Assembly (NCBI GenBank): GCA_004562395.1
Contig: SFQY01000047.1
Span: 1 to 40,819, forward strand
Reading direction: 5' to 3'
Origin: a bacterium
GTDB taxonomy: Bacteria; Bacillota; Clostridia; Oscillospirales; Oscillospiraceae
DNA: 40,819 bases
Shown: in pieces, positions 24,600-32,877 of the stretch
Layout: every line of letters starts with the position of its first letter
Numbering within the stretch: the first letter of the stretch is position 1
Notes under the pieces: generated by a model
Databases searched by the model: none
The model's input: only the letters and a program-made list of their open reading frames with translations
Told to the model about the DNA's origin: nothing
Program-made: the position numbers and the translations under genes

Positions 24600-24928
24600 C
24601 ACCCTTCCATCTGAAGATCGTCACTCCCGACGGCATGATCTTTGACGGCCAGGCCGAGGAGCTGATCGTCCGGACCGTAGGCGGGGATGTGGCCATTCTG
24701 GCCCGTCACATCGACTACGTTGCTCCGAGCGTTTCCGGCGGCGAAGTCACCCTGGTCCCCACCACCTTCGAGTGGGCGGACAAGATCGATGTGGACCGGG
24801 CAGAGGCCTCCTATCAGAGAGCCGATAAGATCCTCCACGATCAGAACGCCTCCGGCACGGAGCTGAAGCTGGCTGAGGCCCGGCTCCACCGGGCACTGGT
24901 CCGCAAGAGCGTCGCCTCCAAACAATAG
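24596..24928 (+). CDS. atpC: ATP synthase F1 subunit epsilon, internally shortened
   Basis: At 110 residues this is about 25 shorter than usual epsilon subunits (about 135). The N-terminus (FHLKIVTPDGMIFDGQAEELIVRT) and the two-helix C-terminus (IDVDRAEASYQRADKIL to LHRALVRK) are normal. The segment joining them goes from HIDYVAP straight to SGGEVTLVPTTFEWAD, so the G-x-x-R...R-x-A strands before the usual GGF-V motif are missing. The frame is intact. Epsilon links gamma to the c-ring and can inhibit ATP hydrolysis. The gap is either a real in-frame deletion or an assembly fault. Confidence 0.9.
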   Translation: MTPFHLKIVTPDGMIFDGQAEELIVRTVGGDVAILARHIDYVAPSVSGGEVTLVPTTFEWADKIDVDRAEASYQRADKILHDQNASGTELKLAEARLHRALVRKSVASKQ

Positions 24929-24935
24929 TGTTTTT

Positions 24936-24962
24936 CCCCCGGCATCCAAAGGATGCCGGGGG
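24936..24962. terminator. Hairpin between convergent atpC and LtaS-like gene
   Basis: CCCCCGGCATCC and GGATGCCGGGGG form a perfect 12-bp GC-rich stem with an AAA loop, 7 bases after the atpC stop. No U-run follows on either strand, so it is an unusual terminator. Its place between convergent genes supports the role. Confidence 0.65.
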
Positions 24963-24982
24963 AATTCCGTTTCATCCGGGAA

Positions 24983-26896
24983 TCATTTTCCCCGGTAATA
25001 ATCCGTCTCCAGAAGCAGATTGTTGATCTGGATAAATCGGTGAACCTTTTCATCCATGTAGCTTCGGAATGTGTCCGAAACGGTCCGCCTGTTTGCGTCA
25101 ACGGAGATCAGCTCCTCGGAGGACGCGTCATAGCCCATCCTGCCGCTGATCCAGCTGCCGTCCGAGAAGGGCACAAATCCCGCGTAGAGACTGTCGAAGG
25201 CATCATGGCCGATGTAGGAATAGGGGCTCTCCACCCCCAGCAGGTTCAGCACCGTGGGAAGAAAATCCGAGGTATTGAGTACCTTGTCCACCTTTATAGG
25301 CTTCAGACCCGGGCTCCAGATGAAGCAGGGGGTCCGCTCCAGAAGCAGGGTCTGATCCACGCCGCTGAGCTTCAGCAGGGATTCCTCGTCCTTGTAGCCA
25401 TAGGTATAGTGGTCGGTAACGCCGATGATCACGGTGTTTTCCAGCTCTCCCTGTACCTCCAGCTCCCGCAGGAGCCGGTCAAAGAGATCGTCCACCAGTC
25501 TGGCCTTCAGATAGGCACAGTCCGTTTCCTCATTGCCGGTCAGACCCCGGTATTGGGGGTACTTTTTCAGGCCCCAATAGCTGAGTACTTCGTTGTACTT
25601 ATAGCTTAAGTGCGCGGAGCGGGTGATGATGAAATTGAGCTTCGGCCCCTCCCGGAAGAATTTCCGGTTCAGCTCCTCGTTGTCAAACAGCAGCAGGTCA
25701 TCATACAGCAGATCCTCCGCGTTCTCTTCATCCGCCACGTAATCCCCGTAGCTGACGTATTCCTCATAGCCCATGGCCACAGAGAAAACCCCGCGGCTGT
25801 AGAAGGACGGATCGTTATAGTGGAAGGTCTTGGCGGAGTATCCCTCCCTGCGCAGCAGGCTTGCCAGGGACTGGTTAAAATGGTTGGTCACATAGTCAAA
25901 GGCGTATCCCCCCTGACTGCTCAGGAAGGTGCCGGTATTGATGCAGAACTCGGTATTGAAGGTCCGGATGCCACCGTAAACCGGGGTGTAGAAGTTGGTG
26001 AAGTGGATGCCCTCCTTCATCAGGCGGCTGAGGGTGGGGGTATGCTCCCCGATCATCCAGTCATCCATGGACTCCATCAGCACCAGCACCACATTTTTCC
26101 CCTCCAGCAGGCCCGTCATGGCGTTGGCGCCGCTGTCGGTCTGGCCGGCAAAATAGGTGTCGACCTCCTTCCTGGCCGCCGCCCGGGCGGAAGCATATCC
26201 CGGGGTCTGGGGATAGATCACATTGGCGTAAACATCCTTGGAAAGGGTCTGGTACAGTCCGCAGACCTGATACAGCCGGTGGGTGTTGAACATATTGCGG
26301 TAAGCCGCCTCCGCGGACTGGGAACGGCCGTAATCGGATCCGGCATACCGGATGCCGCTGTCGTTGAGAAACACCGCCTGAGGCAGATAGTACGCTCCCA
26401 CTGCCGCCATAACGGCCAGCAAAGCGGCGGCGAAACCGGGCAGCCAGCTCATTTTCCACCTGGGGAATTGCCGAAGGATCCCGATTCCCTGAAGCAGCAG
26501 CCCCAGCACGCACAGCCACCAAAGGGCAGGATAGCTGAGCAGCACCTTCCAGTAATCGGAGCCCTCAGAGGCATAGCGGAAATCCGAAAGCCACAGCATT
26601 TCGGAAAACAGGATGTAATACCCGGTCTGGACCACCGCGTACACCGCCGCGGTAAAATAGAGCAGGCCGTACAGGATCCGTCCCGCCTTCCAGGGAAGCA
26701 GCCGGACCAGTCCCCCCAGAATGACCCCCCACAGGGCGCCAAAAGCCAGGGGCCACAGCTCCGCTCCGGAAAAGCCCTCCCCGTCCAGCGAAAGGAAGAA
26801 AAATCCAAACAGCTCGATCAGGAAGAACGATGCCGGGATCAGGAGAAACGGCAGGCACTTCCCTTCCCTCTTCGACTTGATTACTGATTTCCCCAT
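24983..26896 (-). CDS. LtaS-like membrane sulfatase-fold enzyme
   Basis: This 637-residue protein has about five N-terminal transmembrane helices (within residues 14-175), then an extracellular alkaline-phosphatase-fold domain. VLVLMESMDD (about 262) gives a metal-binding Glu. T312 in RTFNTEF has the spacing T-x-x-x-E-F of the LtaS catalytic threonine, and GVTDHYTYG (about 464) and TRSAHLSY are further metal-site segments. Such enzymes transfer phosphoglycerol or phosphoethanolamine to surface polymers. ATG 26896 has GGAG 8 bases upstream, and a promoter lies about 115 bases before it. No glycolipid synthesis gene is adjacent, so lipoteichoic acid synthesis is likely but not proven. Confidence 0.88.
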   Translation of the reverse strand: MGKSVIKSKREGKCLPFLLIPASFFLIELFGFFFLSLDGEGFSGAELWPLAFGALWGVILGGLVRLLPWKAGRILYGLLYFTAAVYAVVQTGYYILFSEMLWLSDFRYASEGSDYWKVLLSYPALWWLCVLGLLLQGIGILRQFPRWKMSWLPGFAAALLAVMAAVGAYYLPQAVFLNDSGIRYAGSDYGRSQSAEAAYRNMFNTHRLYQVCGLYQTLSKDVYANVIYPQTPGYASARAAARKEVDTYFAGQTDSGANAMTGLLEGKNVVLVLMESMDDWMIGEHTPTLSRLMKEGIHFTNFYTPVYGGIRTFNTEFCINTGTFLSSQGGYAFDYVTNHFNQSLASLLRREGYSAKTFHYNDPSFYSRGVFSVAMGYEEYVSYGDYVADEENAEDLLYDDLLLFDNEELNRKFFREGPKLNFIITRSAHLSYKYNEVLSYWGLKKYPQYRGLTGNEETDCAYLKARLVDDLFDRLLRELEVQGELENTVIIGVTDHYTYGYKDEESLLKLSGVDQTLLLERTPCFIWSPGLKPIKVDKVLNTSDFLPTVLNLLGVESPYSYIGHDAFDSLYAGFVPFSDGSWISGRMGYDASSEELISVDANRRTVSDTFRSYMDEKVHRFIQINNLLLETDYYRGK

Positions 26897-27011
26897 TATG
26901 GGCGCTCCTTTTTCTTTTCGCGCCTCCGGGCCGGGGTATCCGAAGGTCCTTCCCTGAGAACAGGACCCGGAATACGGAGCCAGCGGCCAGCAAGCGCGGT
27001 TTGGTTTCTTC

Positions 27012-27041
27012 ATTATAGCACAAACCCGGCAGGTGCGTCAT
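27012..27041 (-). promoter_or_regulatory. Promoter of the LtaS-like gene
   Basis: Minus strand: ATGACG (27041-27036), an 18-bp spacer and a perfect TATAAT (27017-27012). It gives a leader of about 110 bases before the ATG at 26896. Confidence 0.6.
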
Positions 27042-27090
27042 TAAGATTTTATTACGATTCAATATTTTTCACAAAAAAATGTTTTTCCTC

Positions 27091-27119
27091 TTGTAAAATC
27101 TACCAAATTGACGTATACT
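27091..27119 (+). promoter_or_regulatory. Promoter of asnS
   Basis: TTGTAA (27091-27096), a 17-bp spacer and TATACT (27114-27119), 35 bases before the ATG. The leader is too short for a T-box, so asnS here is probably not T-box-controlled. Confidence 0.68.
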
Positions 27120-27154
27120 TATTTATATTTTCAGCAGGAAGAGAGGAATCCGCT

Positions 27155-28546
<1,392 letters not shown>

Positions 28547-28555
28547 TACCGTAAA

Positions 28556-28590
28556 CAAGGCTGGCTGCAGCACGCAGCCAGCCTTGTTAT
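28556..28590 (+). terminator. Terminator of asnS
   Basis: CAAGGCTGGCTGC and GCAGCCAGCCTTG form a 13-bp perfect stem (28556-28586), followed by TTATGTTT. It lies 10 bases after the asnS stop. Confidence 0.88.
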
Positions 28591-28647
28591 GTTTCCTATT
28601 CGGTGGGGGGAAATGATCCTTTATCGCAACGTCCATCGTTTCATTCC

Positions 28648-28801
28648 GCACCCATCGTAGGGCGGGGTCATGACCCCGCCGAAGAACGAAATTGACATGA
28701 ATGCTTGGTCAGATATAAAATCCAGCTGTAAAGCAACCAATTTATCTGGGCAATCCGTTGGGCGGGTCGGCGGGGTCATGACCCCGCCCTACGGTTGGTG
28801 C
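28648..28801. repeat. R1 element, 154 bp, second full copy
   Basis: Outer arms GCACCCATCGTAGG and CCTACGGTTGGTGC flank exact cores at 28661-28680 and 28769-28788. Length (154 bp) and interior (TGCTTGGTCAGATATAAAA versus TGCCTGGTTAGATATAAAA) match the element at 1675-1828, so both derive from one mobile sequence. The remaining gene-free bases in 28591-28882 show no other feature. Confidence 0.88.
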
Positions 28802-28882
28802 AGCATTGGTCGGTACGTCAGTGCGGCAAACGATCCGCTATCGGGTGTTTTCCGGCCAGGACCAATGCGATTGTTCAATGCG

Positions 28883-28912
28883 AAAGCCCTCCGTGACTTC
28901 ACGGAGGGCTTT
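28883..28912 (-). terminator. Terminator of the NCS2 permease gene
   Basis: On the minus strand AAAGCCCTCCGTGA and TCACGGAGGGCTTT form a 14-bp stem with a tiny loop, 21 bases after the permease stop. The U-run is only TTT within the stem end. It is symmetric enough to work both ways. Confidence 0.78.
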
Positions 28913-28932
28913 GTCGTTGTCTGGACTGATAT

Positions 28933-30372
28933 TTACACAGCCAGGAAGAACTTCACCAGGAACAGCAGCGAAATGGCGTAGGTCAGGACGGAGACCTCCT
29001 TGGCCTTGCCGCCGAAGAGCTTCATGACGGTGTAGGAGATCAGGCCGATGCCGATGGCGTGGCCGATGGAGCCGGAAACAGGCATACCGATCAGCATAAG
29101 CGCCACGGGAACCATCTGGTCCAGATCGTCAAAATCCACCTTCTTCAGTCCCTGGAGCATCAGCACGCCCACATAGATCAGAGCGGCGGAGGTGGCGGCA
29201 GCGGGGATGATGGCGGCGACGGGGGCCAGGAACATGCAGGCCAGGAACAGAATGCCGGTGACCAGCGCGGTCAGACCGGTACGGCCGCCGGCTTCCACGC
29301 CGGAAGCGGACTCCACAAAGGTGGTGACCGTAGAGGTGCCGGTGCAGGAACCAACCACGGTGCCGATGGCATCGGACAGCAGGGCCTCCTTCATGTTGGG
29401 CATACTGCCGTTCTCGTCCACCAGACCTGCCCGGGAGGCGGTGCCCACCAGGGTGCCGATGGTATCAAACATATCGATGATGCAGAAGGTAATCACCAGG
29501 GTGATAACGGTGAACCAGCCGATCTCCACAAAGCCCGCGAAGTTGAACTTGAACAGGGTGGTGCTTACCATGTCACCGAAAGGAGGCACGAAGGAAGCGG
29601 CGGCCAGAGAGGCAAAGGGATTGGTGCCCAGGAAGACAAAGGAACCGGCCCAGTAGATAACGGAGGCGATGAGCATACCGAACAGCACCGCGCCCTTGAC
29701 GCCCTTCTTGGCCATGGCGATGATGGCGAATAGGCCCACAAACATGGTGACCACAGTCAGGATCATGGTGGTGTAGCCCACGTCGCCCATGTTGGCCTTC
29801 AGCACGCTGGGAGTCAGGGCGCCGAAGAAGTCCCGCATCACATAGAAAGGAGCGGCAAAGCCGTTGCCCTCTGCATAGATGCCCACGTTGGAGCCCAGGC
29901 CGATGTTCATCAGCATCAGGCCAATGGCGGGAGAGATGCCCAGGCGGATGCCAAGAGGGATGGCCTCCACGATCTTCTCACGGACGTTGAAGATGGACAG
30001 GACGATGAACACGATGCCTTCCACCAGGATGATGATCAACGCAGCCTGGAAGGATGCCACATAGCTCATGCCGGTCATGGCGACGATGTTGCCCACCACC
30101 ACGGCAAAGAAGCTGTTCAGGCCCATGCCGGGAGCCATGGCAAAGGGCTTATTTGCCAGGAAGGCCATGCAGAACATGCCGATGGCGGAGGCGATGCAGG
30201 TGGCCAGGAACACGCCGTTCCACAGCTCCTGCCCCGCGGCGCCGAAGCCGGTCAGCAGGTTGGGATTCAGGGCGATGATGTAGGCCATGGTCATGAAGGT
30301 GGTCAGGCCGGCAATCACTTCGGTCTTGACGTTGGTTCCGTTTTCAGAAAGCTTAAAAACTTTTTCGAACAT
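28933..30372 (-). CDS. NCS2 family purine permease (AzgA/PbuG type)
   Basis: This 479-residue membrane protein has about 12-14 hydrophobic helices. Family marks are AGLTTFMTMAYIIALNP near the start, AMAPGMGLNSFFA (about 78-90), IRLGISPAIGLMLM, FCIIDMFDTIGTLVG (about 308) and GTSTVTTFVESASGVEAGGRTGLTA (about 350-375). These place it in the AzgA/PbuG branch of NCS2, transporters of hypoxanthine, guanine or adenine by proton symport. The start ATG 30372 has AAAGG upstream and a promoter 34 bases away. No purine riboswitch fits in the short leader. The exact purine is not predictable. Confidence 0.92.
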   Translation of the reverse strand: MFEKVFKLSENGTNVKTEVIAGLTTFMTMAYIIALNPNLLTGFGAAGQELWNGVFLATCIASAIGMFCMAFLANKPFAMAPGMGLNSFFAVVVGNIVAMTGMSYVASFQAALIIILVEGIVFIVLSIFNVREKIVEAIPLGIRLGISPAIGLMLMNIGLGSNVGIYAEGNGFAAPFYVMRDFFGALTPSVLKANMGDVGYTTMILTVVTMFVGLFAIIAMAKKGVKGAVLFGMLIASVIYWAGSFVFLGTNPFASLAAASFVPPFGDMVSTTLFKFNFAGFVEIGWFTVITLVITFCIIDMFDTIGTLVGTASRAGLVDENGSMPNMKEALLSDAIGTVVGSCTGTSTVTTFVESASGVEAGGRTGLTALVTGILFLACMFLAPVAAIIPAAATSAALIYVGVLMLQGLKKVDFDDLDQMVPVALMLIGMPVSGSIGHAIGIGLISYTVMKLFGGKAKEVSVLTYAISLLFLVKFFLAV

Positions 30373-30405
30373 AAACTCTACCTTTCTTCTGGAAATTACA
30401 GTTTC

Positions 30406-30433
30406 ATTTTAACATTTTACCCGCAGAAAACAA
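30406..30433 (-). promoter_or_regulatory. Promoter of the NCS2 permease gene
   Basis: Minus strand: TTGTTT (30433-30428), a 16-bp spacer and TAAAAT (30411-30406). The leader would be about 30 bases long. Confidence 0.55.
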
Positions 30434-30502
30434 TTATGAGACAAGCCGAAATCAGGGCCCTGCCCCGTCCGTTTTTCAGCGCTTTTCACAACACGCAGAC
30501 AA

Positions 30503-30530
30503 ACTCCGGACGCCGAAAAGCGTCCGGAGT
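30503..30530 (-). terminator. Terminator of the M28 peptidase gene
   Basis: ACTCCGGACGC and GCGTCCGGAGT form a perfect 11-bp stem. On the minus strand TTTGTCTG follows. It lies 17 bases after the peptidase stop. Confidence 0.78.
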
Positions 30531-30546
30531 CTTTTGTGGGAAAGGC

Positions 30547-31770
30547 TTACTTTTTCTCCCGCACACGGCACAGATAGATATCCAGCTTTTCTTTCATATT
30601 TTCCGGGATTTCCTGCGCCACCGGGCAGCGGCAGGCATTGGCCATCCGCTGGGCAAAGGTCTGAATAAAGCGGATGTCCTCCACCATCTGCTCCCCCTTC
30701 AGCAGGGCCATGGTATCGTAGCTGTTGTGGATGGTGGCCGTATTCCGGGGCGCCCGCCGGGCAAAGGAAACCGCGGGGACCCCCTTGTCGGCAAAGGGTG
30801 TGGAGTCGCTGGAATAAACCCCCTGCTCCACCTGGATCCCCATGCCCAGCTCGGAGCCCAGGTAGGAAATGTAGCCGCAGAGCTTCTCCTCCGCAGTGAC
30901 GCAGGAGATGAAATGGCCCATGACACAGCCGATCATATCCAGATTGATGTTCAGGACGCAGTCCTTCAGGGCTCCCTCCCCGGCGCAGTAGGCCTTGGAG
31001 CCCAGAAGCCCCCGCTCCTCGCTGCCGCACCAGAGGAAGCGCAGCCCACAGCGATGGGGGTGCGAAGCGAAATACTCAGCCATGGCCAGCAGGCCTACGG
31101 AACCGGACATGTTGTCATAGGCTCCCTGGGACAGCGAGGTGGAATCGTAGTGTGCGGAAAACACAATGGTCTGCTCCACCTGCCCCGGCAGGTCCAGGAT
31201 CACATTGTGGGAATTGCCGGTGGATTCCTCCTGCTTCAGGGTGATCCGGGCAGTGGATACGCCCTTGCGGATCAGCTCAACGGCGTCCTTGACATTGATG
31301 TTCACGCAGGGGATCCGGTTTCCCTGATGTACGTAGGACCGCAGCTCCCGCTGATCAATGTCCCGGTCACAGTAATTGGCATCTCCGTCATAGGTCACAA
31401 CCCCCAGGCCGCCGTTGGCCAGGATGTCCTGATACATCCAGTAGCCCAGATAGCCGTCGATCATGACGATCTTTCCCCGGCACTGGCTCAGGGAGTAGGG
31501 ATCGTTGGTCCGCAGATAGTAGAAGGGCGCTTCCACATCGTGGCTTCCGGCACACAGATAGCCCTTGCAGGGCACCTCCACTCCGTCCGCCAGGAACGTC
31601 GCCTGCTCTATCCGGGCCATGGGGACCTCGAAGGGAACGATCCGGGCAGAAAGCCCAAGCTCCGCCGCCTTGTCCCGCAGGTATTCCGCGGTGCGCAGCT
31701 CCTCCGGGCTGCCGCCGGTGCGGACATAGGCGGTGTCCGCAAAGATCTGCATGATTTGTTTCGCGTCCAT
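30547..31770 (-). CDS. M28-family zinc aminopeptidase
   Basis: This 407-residue protein has the two-zinc M28 site: H207 and D209 in SAHYDST, bridging D219 in GAYDNMSG, catalytic pair E251/E252 in GSEERGLLG, Asp in NINLDMIG (about 279) and His in ATIHNSYDT (about 352). A PA-like insert may lie between about 60 and 180. No signal peptide is present, so it should act in the cytosol on peptides. GGAGG precedes ATG 31770. It follows an XRE regulator on the same strand, which may control it. Peptide specificity is unknown. Confidence 0.9.
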   Translation of the reverse strand: MDAKQIMQIFADTAYVRTGGSPEELRTAEYLRDKAAELGLSARIVPFEVPMARIEQATFLADGVEVPCKGYLCAGSHDVEAPFYYLRTNDPYSLSQCRGKIVMIDGYLGYWMYQDILANGGLGVVTYDGDANYCDRDIDQRELRSYVHQGNRIPCVNINVKDAVELIRKGVSTARITLKQEESTGNSHNVILDLPGQVEQTIVFSAHYDSTSLSQGAYDNMSGSVGLLAMAEYFASHPHRCGLRFLWCGSEERGLLGSKAYCAGEGALKDCVLNINLDMIGCVMGHFISCVTAEEKLCGYISYLGSELGMGIQVEQGVYSSDSTPFADKGVPAVSFARRAPRNTATIHNSYDTMALLKGEQMVEDIRFIQTFAQRMANACRCPVAQEIPENMKEKLDIYLCRVREKK

Positions 31771-31803
31771 AAAGAAACCTCCATTTGTTTTTTCTGTTTT
31801 CTA

Positions 31804-31832
31804 ATGGTAGCGCTTTTTTCTTCCTTTTTCAA
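31804..31832 (-). promoter_or_regulatory. Possible internal promoter before the M28 gene
   Basis: Minus strand: TTGAAA (31832-31827), a 17-bp spacer and TACCAT (31809-31804). The -10 is poor, and the site overlaps the end of the XRE gene. Confidence 0.35.
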
Positions 31833-32254
31833 GAGCGAAAAATCACCCCCAGAGAGATGACGCCCACAGAGAAAATGCCCACGGACACGATTCCCCGGGA
31901 AACCAGCCCCAGAGCGAACACGCCTCTGGCCACCCGTCCGTAGCCGATGTTGACATGCCACAAGGGCAGGTCCCCAAGCTTCTTTTCACTGACCCGTTCA
32001 TAGCCTATGGCGCTCAGATCGATCCCCCGGGATTCATACCGCGGCGTGGGCTCCTCCATTTCCTCCAGCAGAAGATAGTCCATGGAGCAGTGGTACAGCC
32101 GTCCCAGCCGCAGGAGCTTCTCCGTCTCCGGATAGGCCGTGTCGGATTCCCAGCGGGAGACCGCCTGCCGGGAAACGCCCAGAAGTCCCGCAAGCTGCTC
32201 CTGGGTATAGTGATTCTCTCTGCGAAGCTTTTCCAGTTTTTCTCCCAATGTCAT
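31829..32254 (-). CDS. XRE-family HTH regulator with hydrophobic Gly-repeat tail
   Basis: This 141-residue protein has an N-terminal helix-turn-helix (about 3-60, with YTQEQLAGLLGVSRQAVSRWE). After a linker, the last 30 residues are a hydrophobic G-x-x-S-x-G-type repeat (GLVSRGIVSVGIFSVGVISLGVIF). Similar tails of longer length end a group of Firmicutes XRE proteins; the role is unknown, perhaps membrane contact or self-assembly. Here the repeat is short and stops at FRS. ATG 32254 has GGAGG 8 bases upstream and beats the ATG ten codons earlier. It lies 58 bases before the M28 peptidase gene. Confidence 0.85.
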   Translation of the reverse strand: MTLGEKLEKLRRENHYTQEQLAGLLGVSRQAVSRWESDTAYPETEKLLRLGRLYHCSMDYLLLEEMEEPTPRYESRGIDLSAIGYERVSEKKLGDLPLWHVNIGYGRVARGVFALGLVSRGIVSVGIFSVGVISLGVIFRS

Positions 32255-32282
32255 GGTCGCTTCCTCCTTTTTCGTTTCCACC

Positions 32283-32310
32283 ATCCTATCATATCCCCGG
32301 AAAAACGCAA
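32283..32310 (-). promoter_or_regulatory. Possible promoter of the XRE gene
   Basis: Minus strand: TTGCGT (32310-32305), a 16-bp spacer and TAGGAT (32288-32283). It is moderate in quality and the only candidate near the gene. Confidence 0.4.
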
Positions 32311-32469
32311 GGGCTTTGGGATTTCTTTATGGAAACTTTGGGTTGCGTCATGCCTCTGGCCAGCGGATCGCCCCGGAGCTGATAGATATCCGCCCCACGG
32401 AACCGGTATGAGTCCCGGAAAGGTAAGAACAAAAGAAGCAGCTTAGTGGGAATTTTTTTGCGAAACCTC

Positions 32470-32498
32470 TTGACAAACCAGGCTGCCTCCGCTATAAT
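32470..32498 (+). promoter_or_regulatory. Consensus promoter of the structured leader
   Basis: TTGACA (32470-32475), a 17-bp spacer and TATAAT (32493-32498): all twelve consensus bases match. Transcription should begin near 32505. There is no coding start with a spaced ribosome site for 370 bases, so the first product is RNA. Confidence 0.9.
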
Positions 32499-32504
32499 AC
32501 CGAT

Positions 32505-32716
32505 AAACCAACTAGCGTAGTATGTTTATGGAGGATGAACCGGAATACGAAACAGGTTTTTGGATCTGCTGAGAAGAAATTTCCGCTTTGGGCGAATGCT
32601 GCGCTCCCGGACTGTTCTTATGGCCGGGTCCTTTTCTGTGCCCGGGTTCTCCCGTTCCTGAGGGAGACTTCCATATGACGTCCGGGAGGTAGTTCAGCCT
32701 TTCCGGTTTTTTCTTT
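32505..32716 (+). ncRNA. Structured leader or small RNA upstream of OAH sulfhydrylase (unknown class)
   Basis: About 210 bases run from the expected transcript start to a U-run. Visible pairings: AACCGGAA (32538-32545) with TTCCGGTT (32701-32708); GCTGA (32568-32572) with TCAGC (32694-32698); CTCCCGGA (32604-32611) with TCCGGGAG (32681-32688); CCGGG (32624-32628) with CCCGG (32641-32645); and hairpin TCTCCC/GGGAGA (32648-32667). The third pairing uses the same bases as the terminator stem at 32682-32706, so the two exclude each other, as in attenuators. I found no SAM, T-box, cobalamin, tmRNA, SRP or RNase P motif. 6S RNA is an alternative but fits the unpaired 5' tail badly. Confidence 0.6.
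32682..32712 (+). terminator. Intrinsic terminator within the leader
   Basis: CCGG (32682-32685) plus AGG (32687-32689) pair with CCT (32698-32700) plus CCGG (32703-32706), with a small internal loop, followed by TTTTTT (32707-32712). The left arm is also the partner of CTCCCGGA at 32604-32611, which suggests conditional termination. Confidence 0.6.
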
Positions 32717-32723
32717 ATCCAAA

Positions 32724-32845
32724 GTAACTATTCAGTCGCCTGTGTCATTGCGAACCAGTGCGCACACTGGTGTGGCAATCCCCTGGTTTTTCCTGCTGTT
32801 TTCCGAATTTTTCAAAGCCGAAAATTGGGGCTACTGAATAGCTAC
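32724..32845. repeat. R3 element, 122 bp, ACTATTCAGT ends
   Basis: GTAACTATTCAGTCGCC (32724-32740) and, inverted, GTAGCTATTCAGTAGCC (32845-32829) form 17-bp terminal inverted repeats with 2 mismatches. Inside is CCAGTGCGCACACTGG, a hairpin module also present in R2 elements. It sits between the leader terminator and the OAH sulfhydrylase gene. The same ends occur at 40173-40400. Confidence 0.8.
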
Positions 32846-32877
32846 TATCCAAAATAAATATGAAAGAGGAATTTTTT

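Noticed and set aside
30373..30436. Purine riboswitch before the NCS2 permease
   Set aside because: The leader from the candidate promoter is only about 30 bases, and no conserved purine-aptamer loops are visible.
32528..32676. Short frames in the leader (14 codons from 32528, 47 codons from 32535) as leader peptides
   Set aside because: The first has no ribosome site, and in the second GGAGG touches the ATG with no spacing. Neither is rich in Met or Cys codons.
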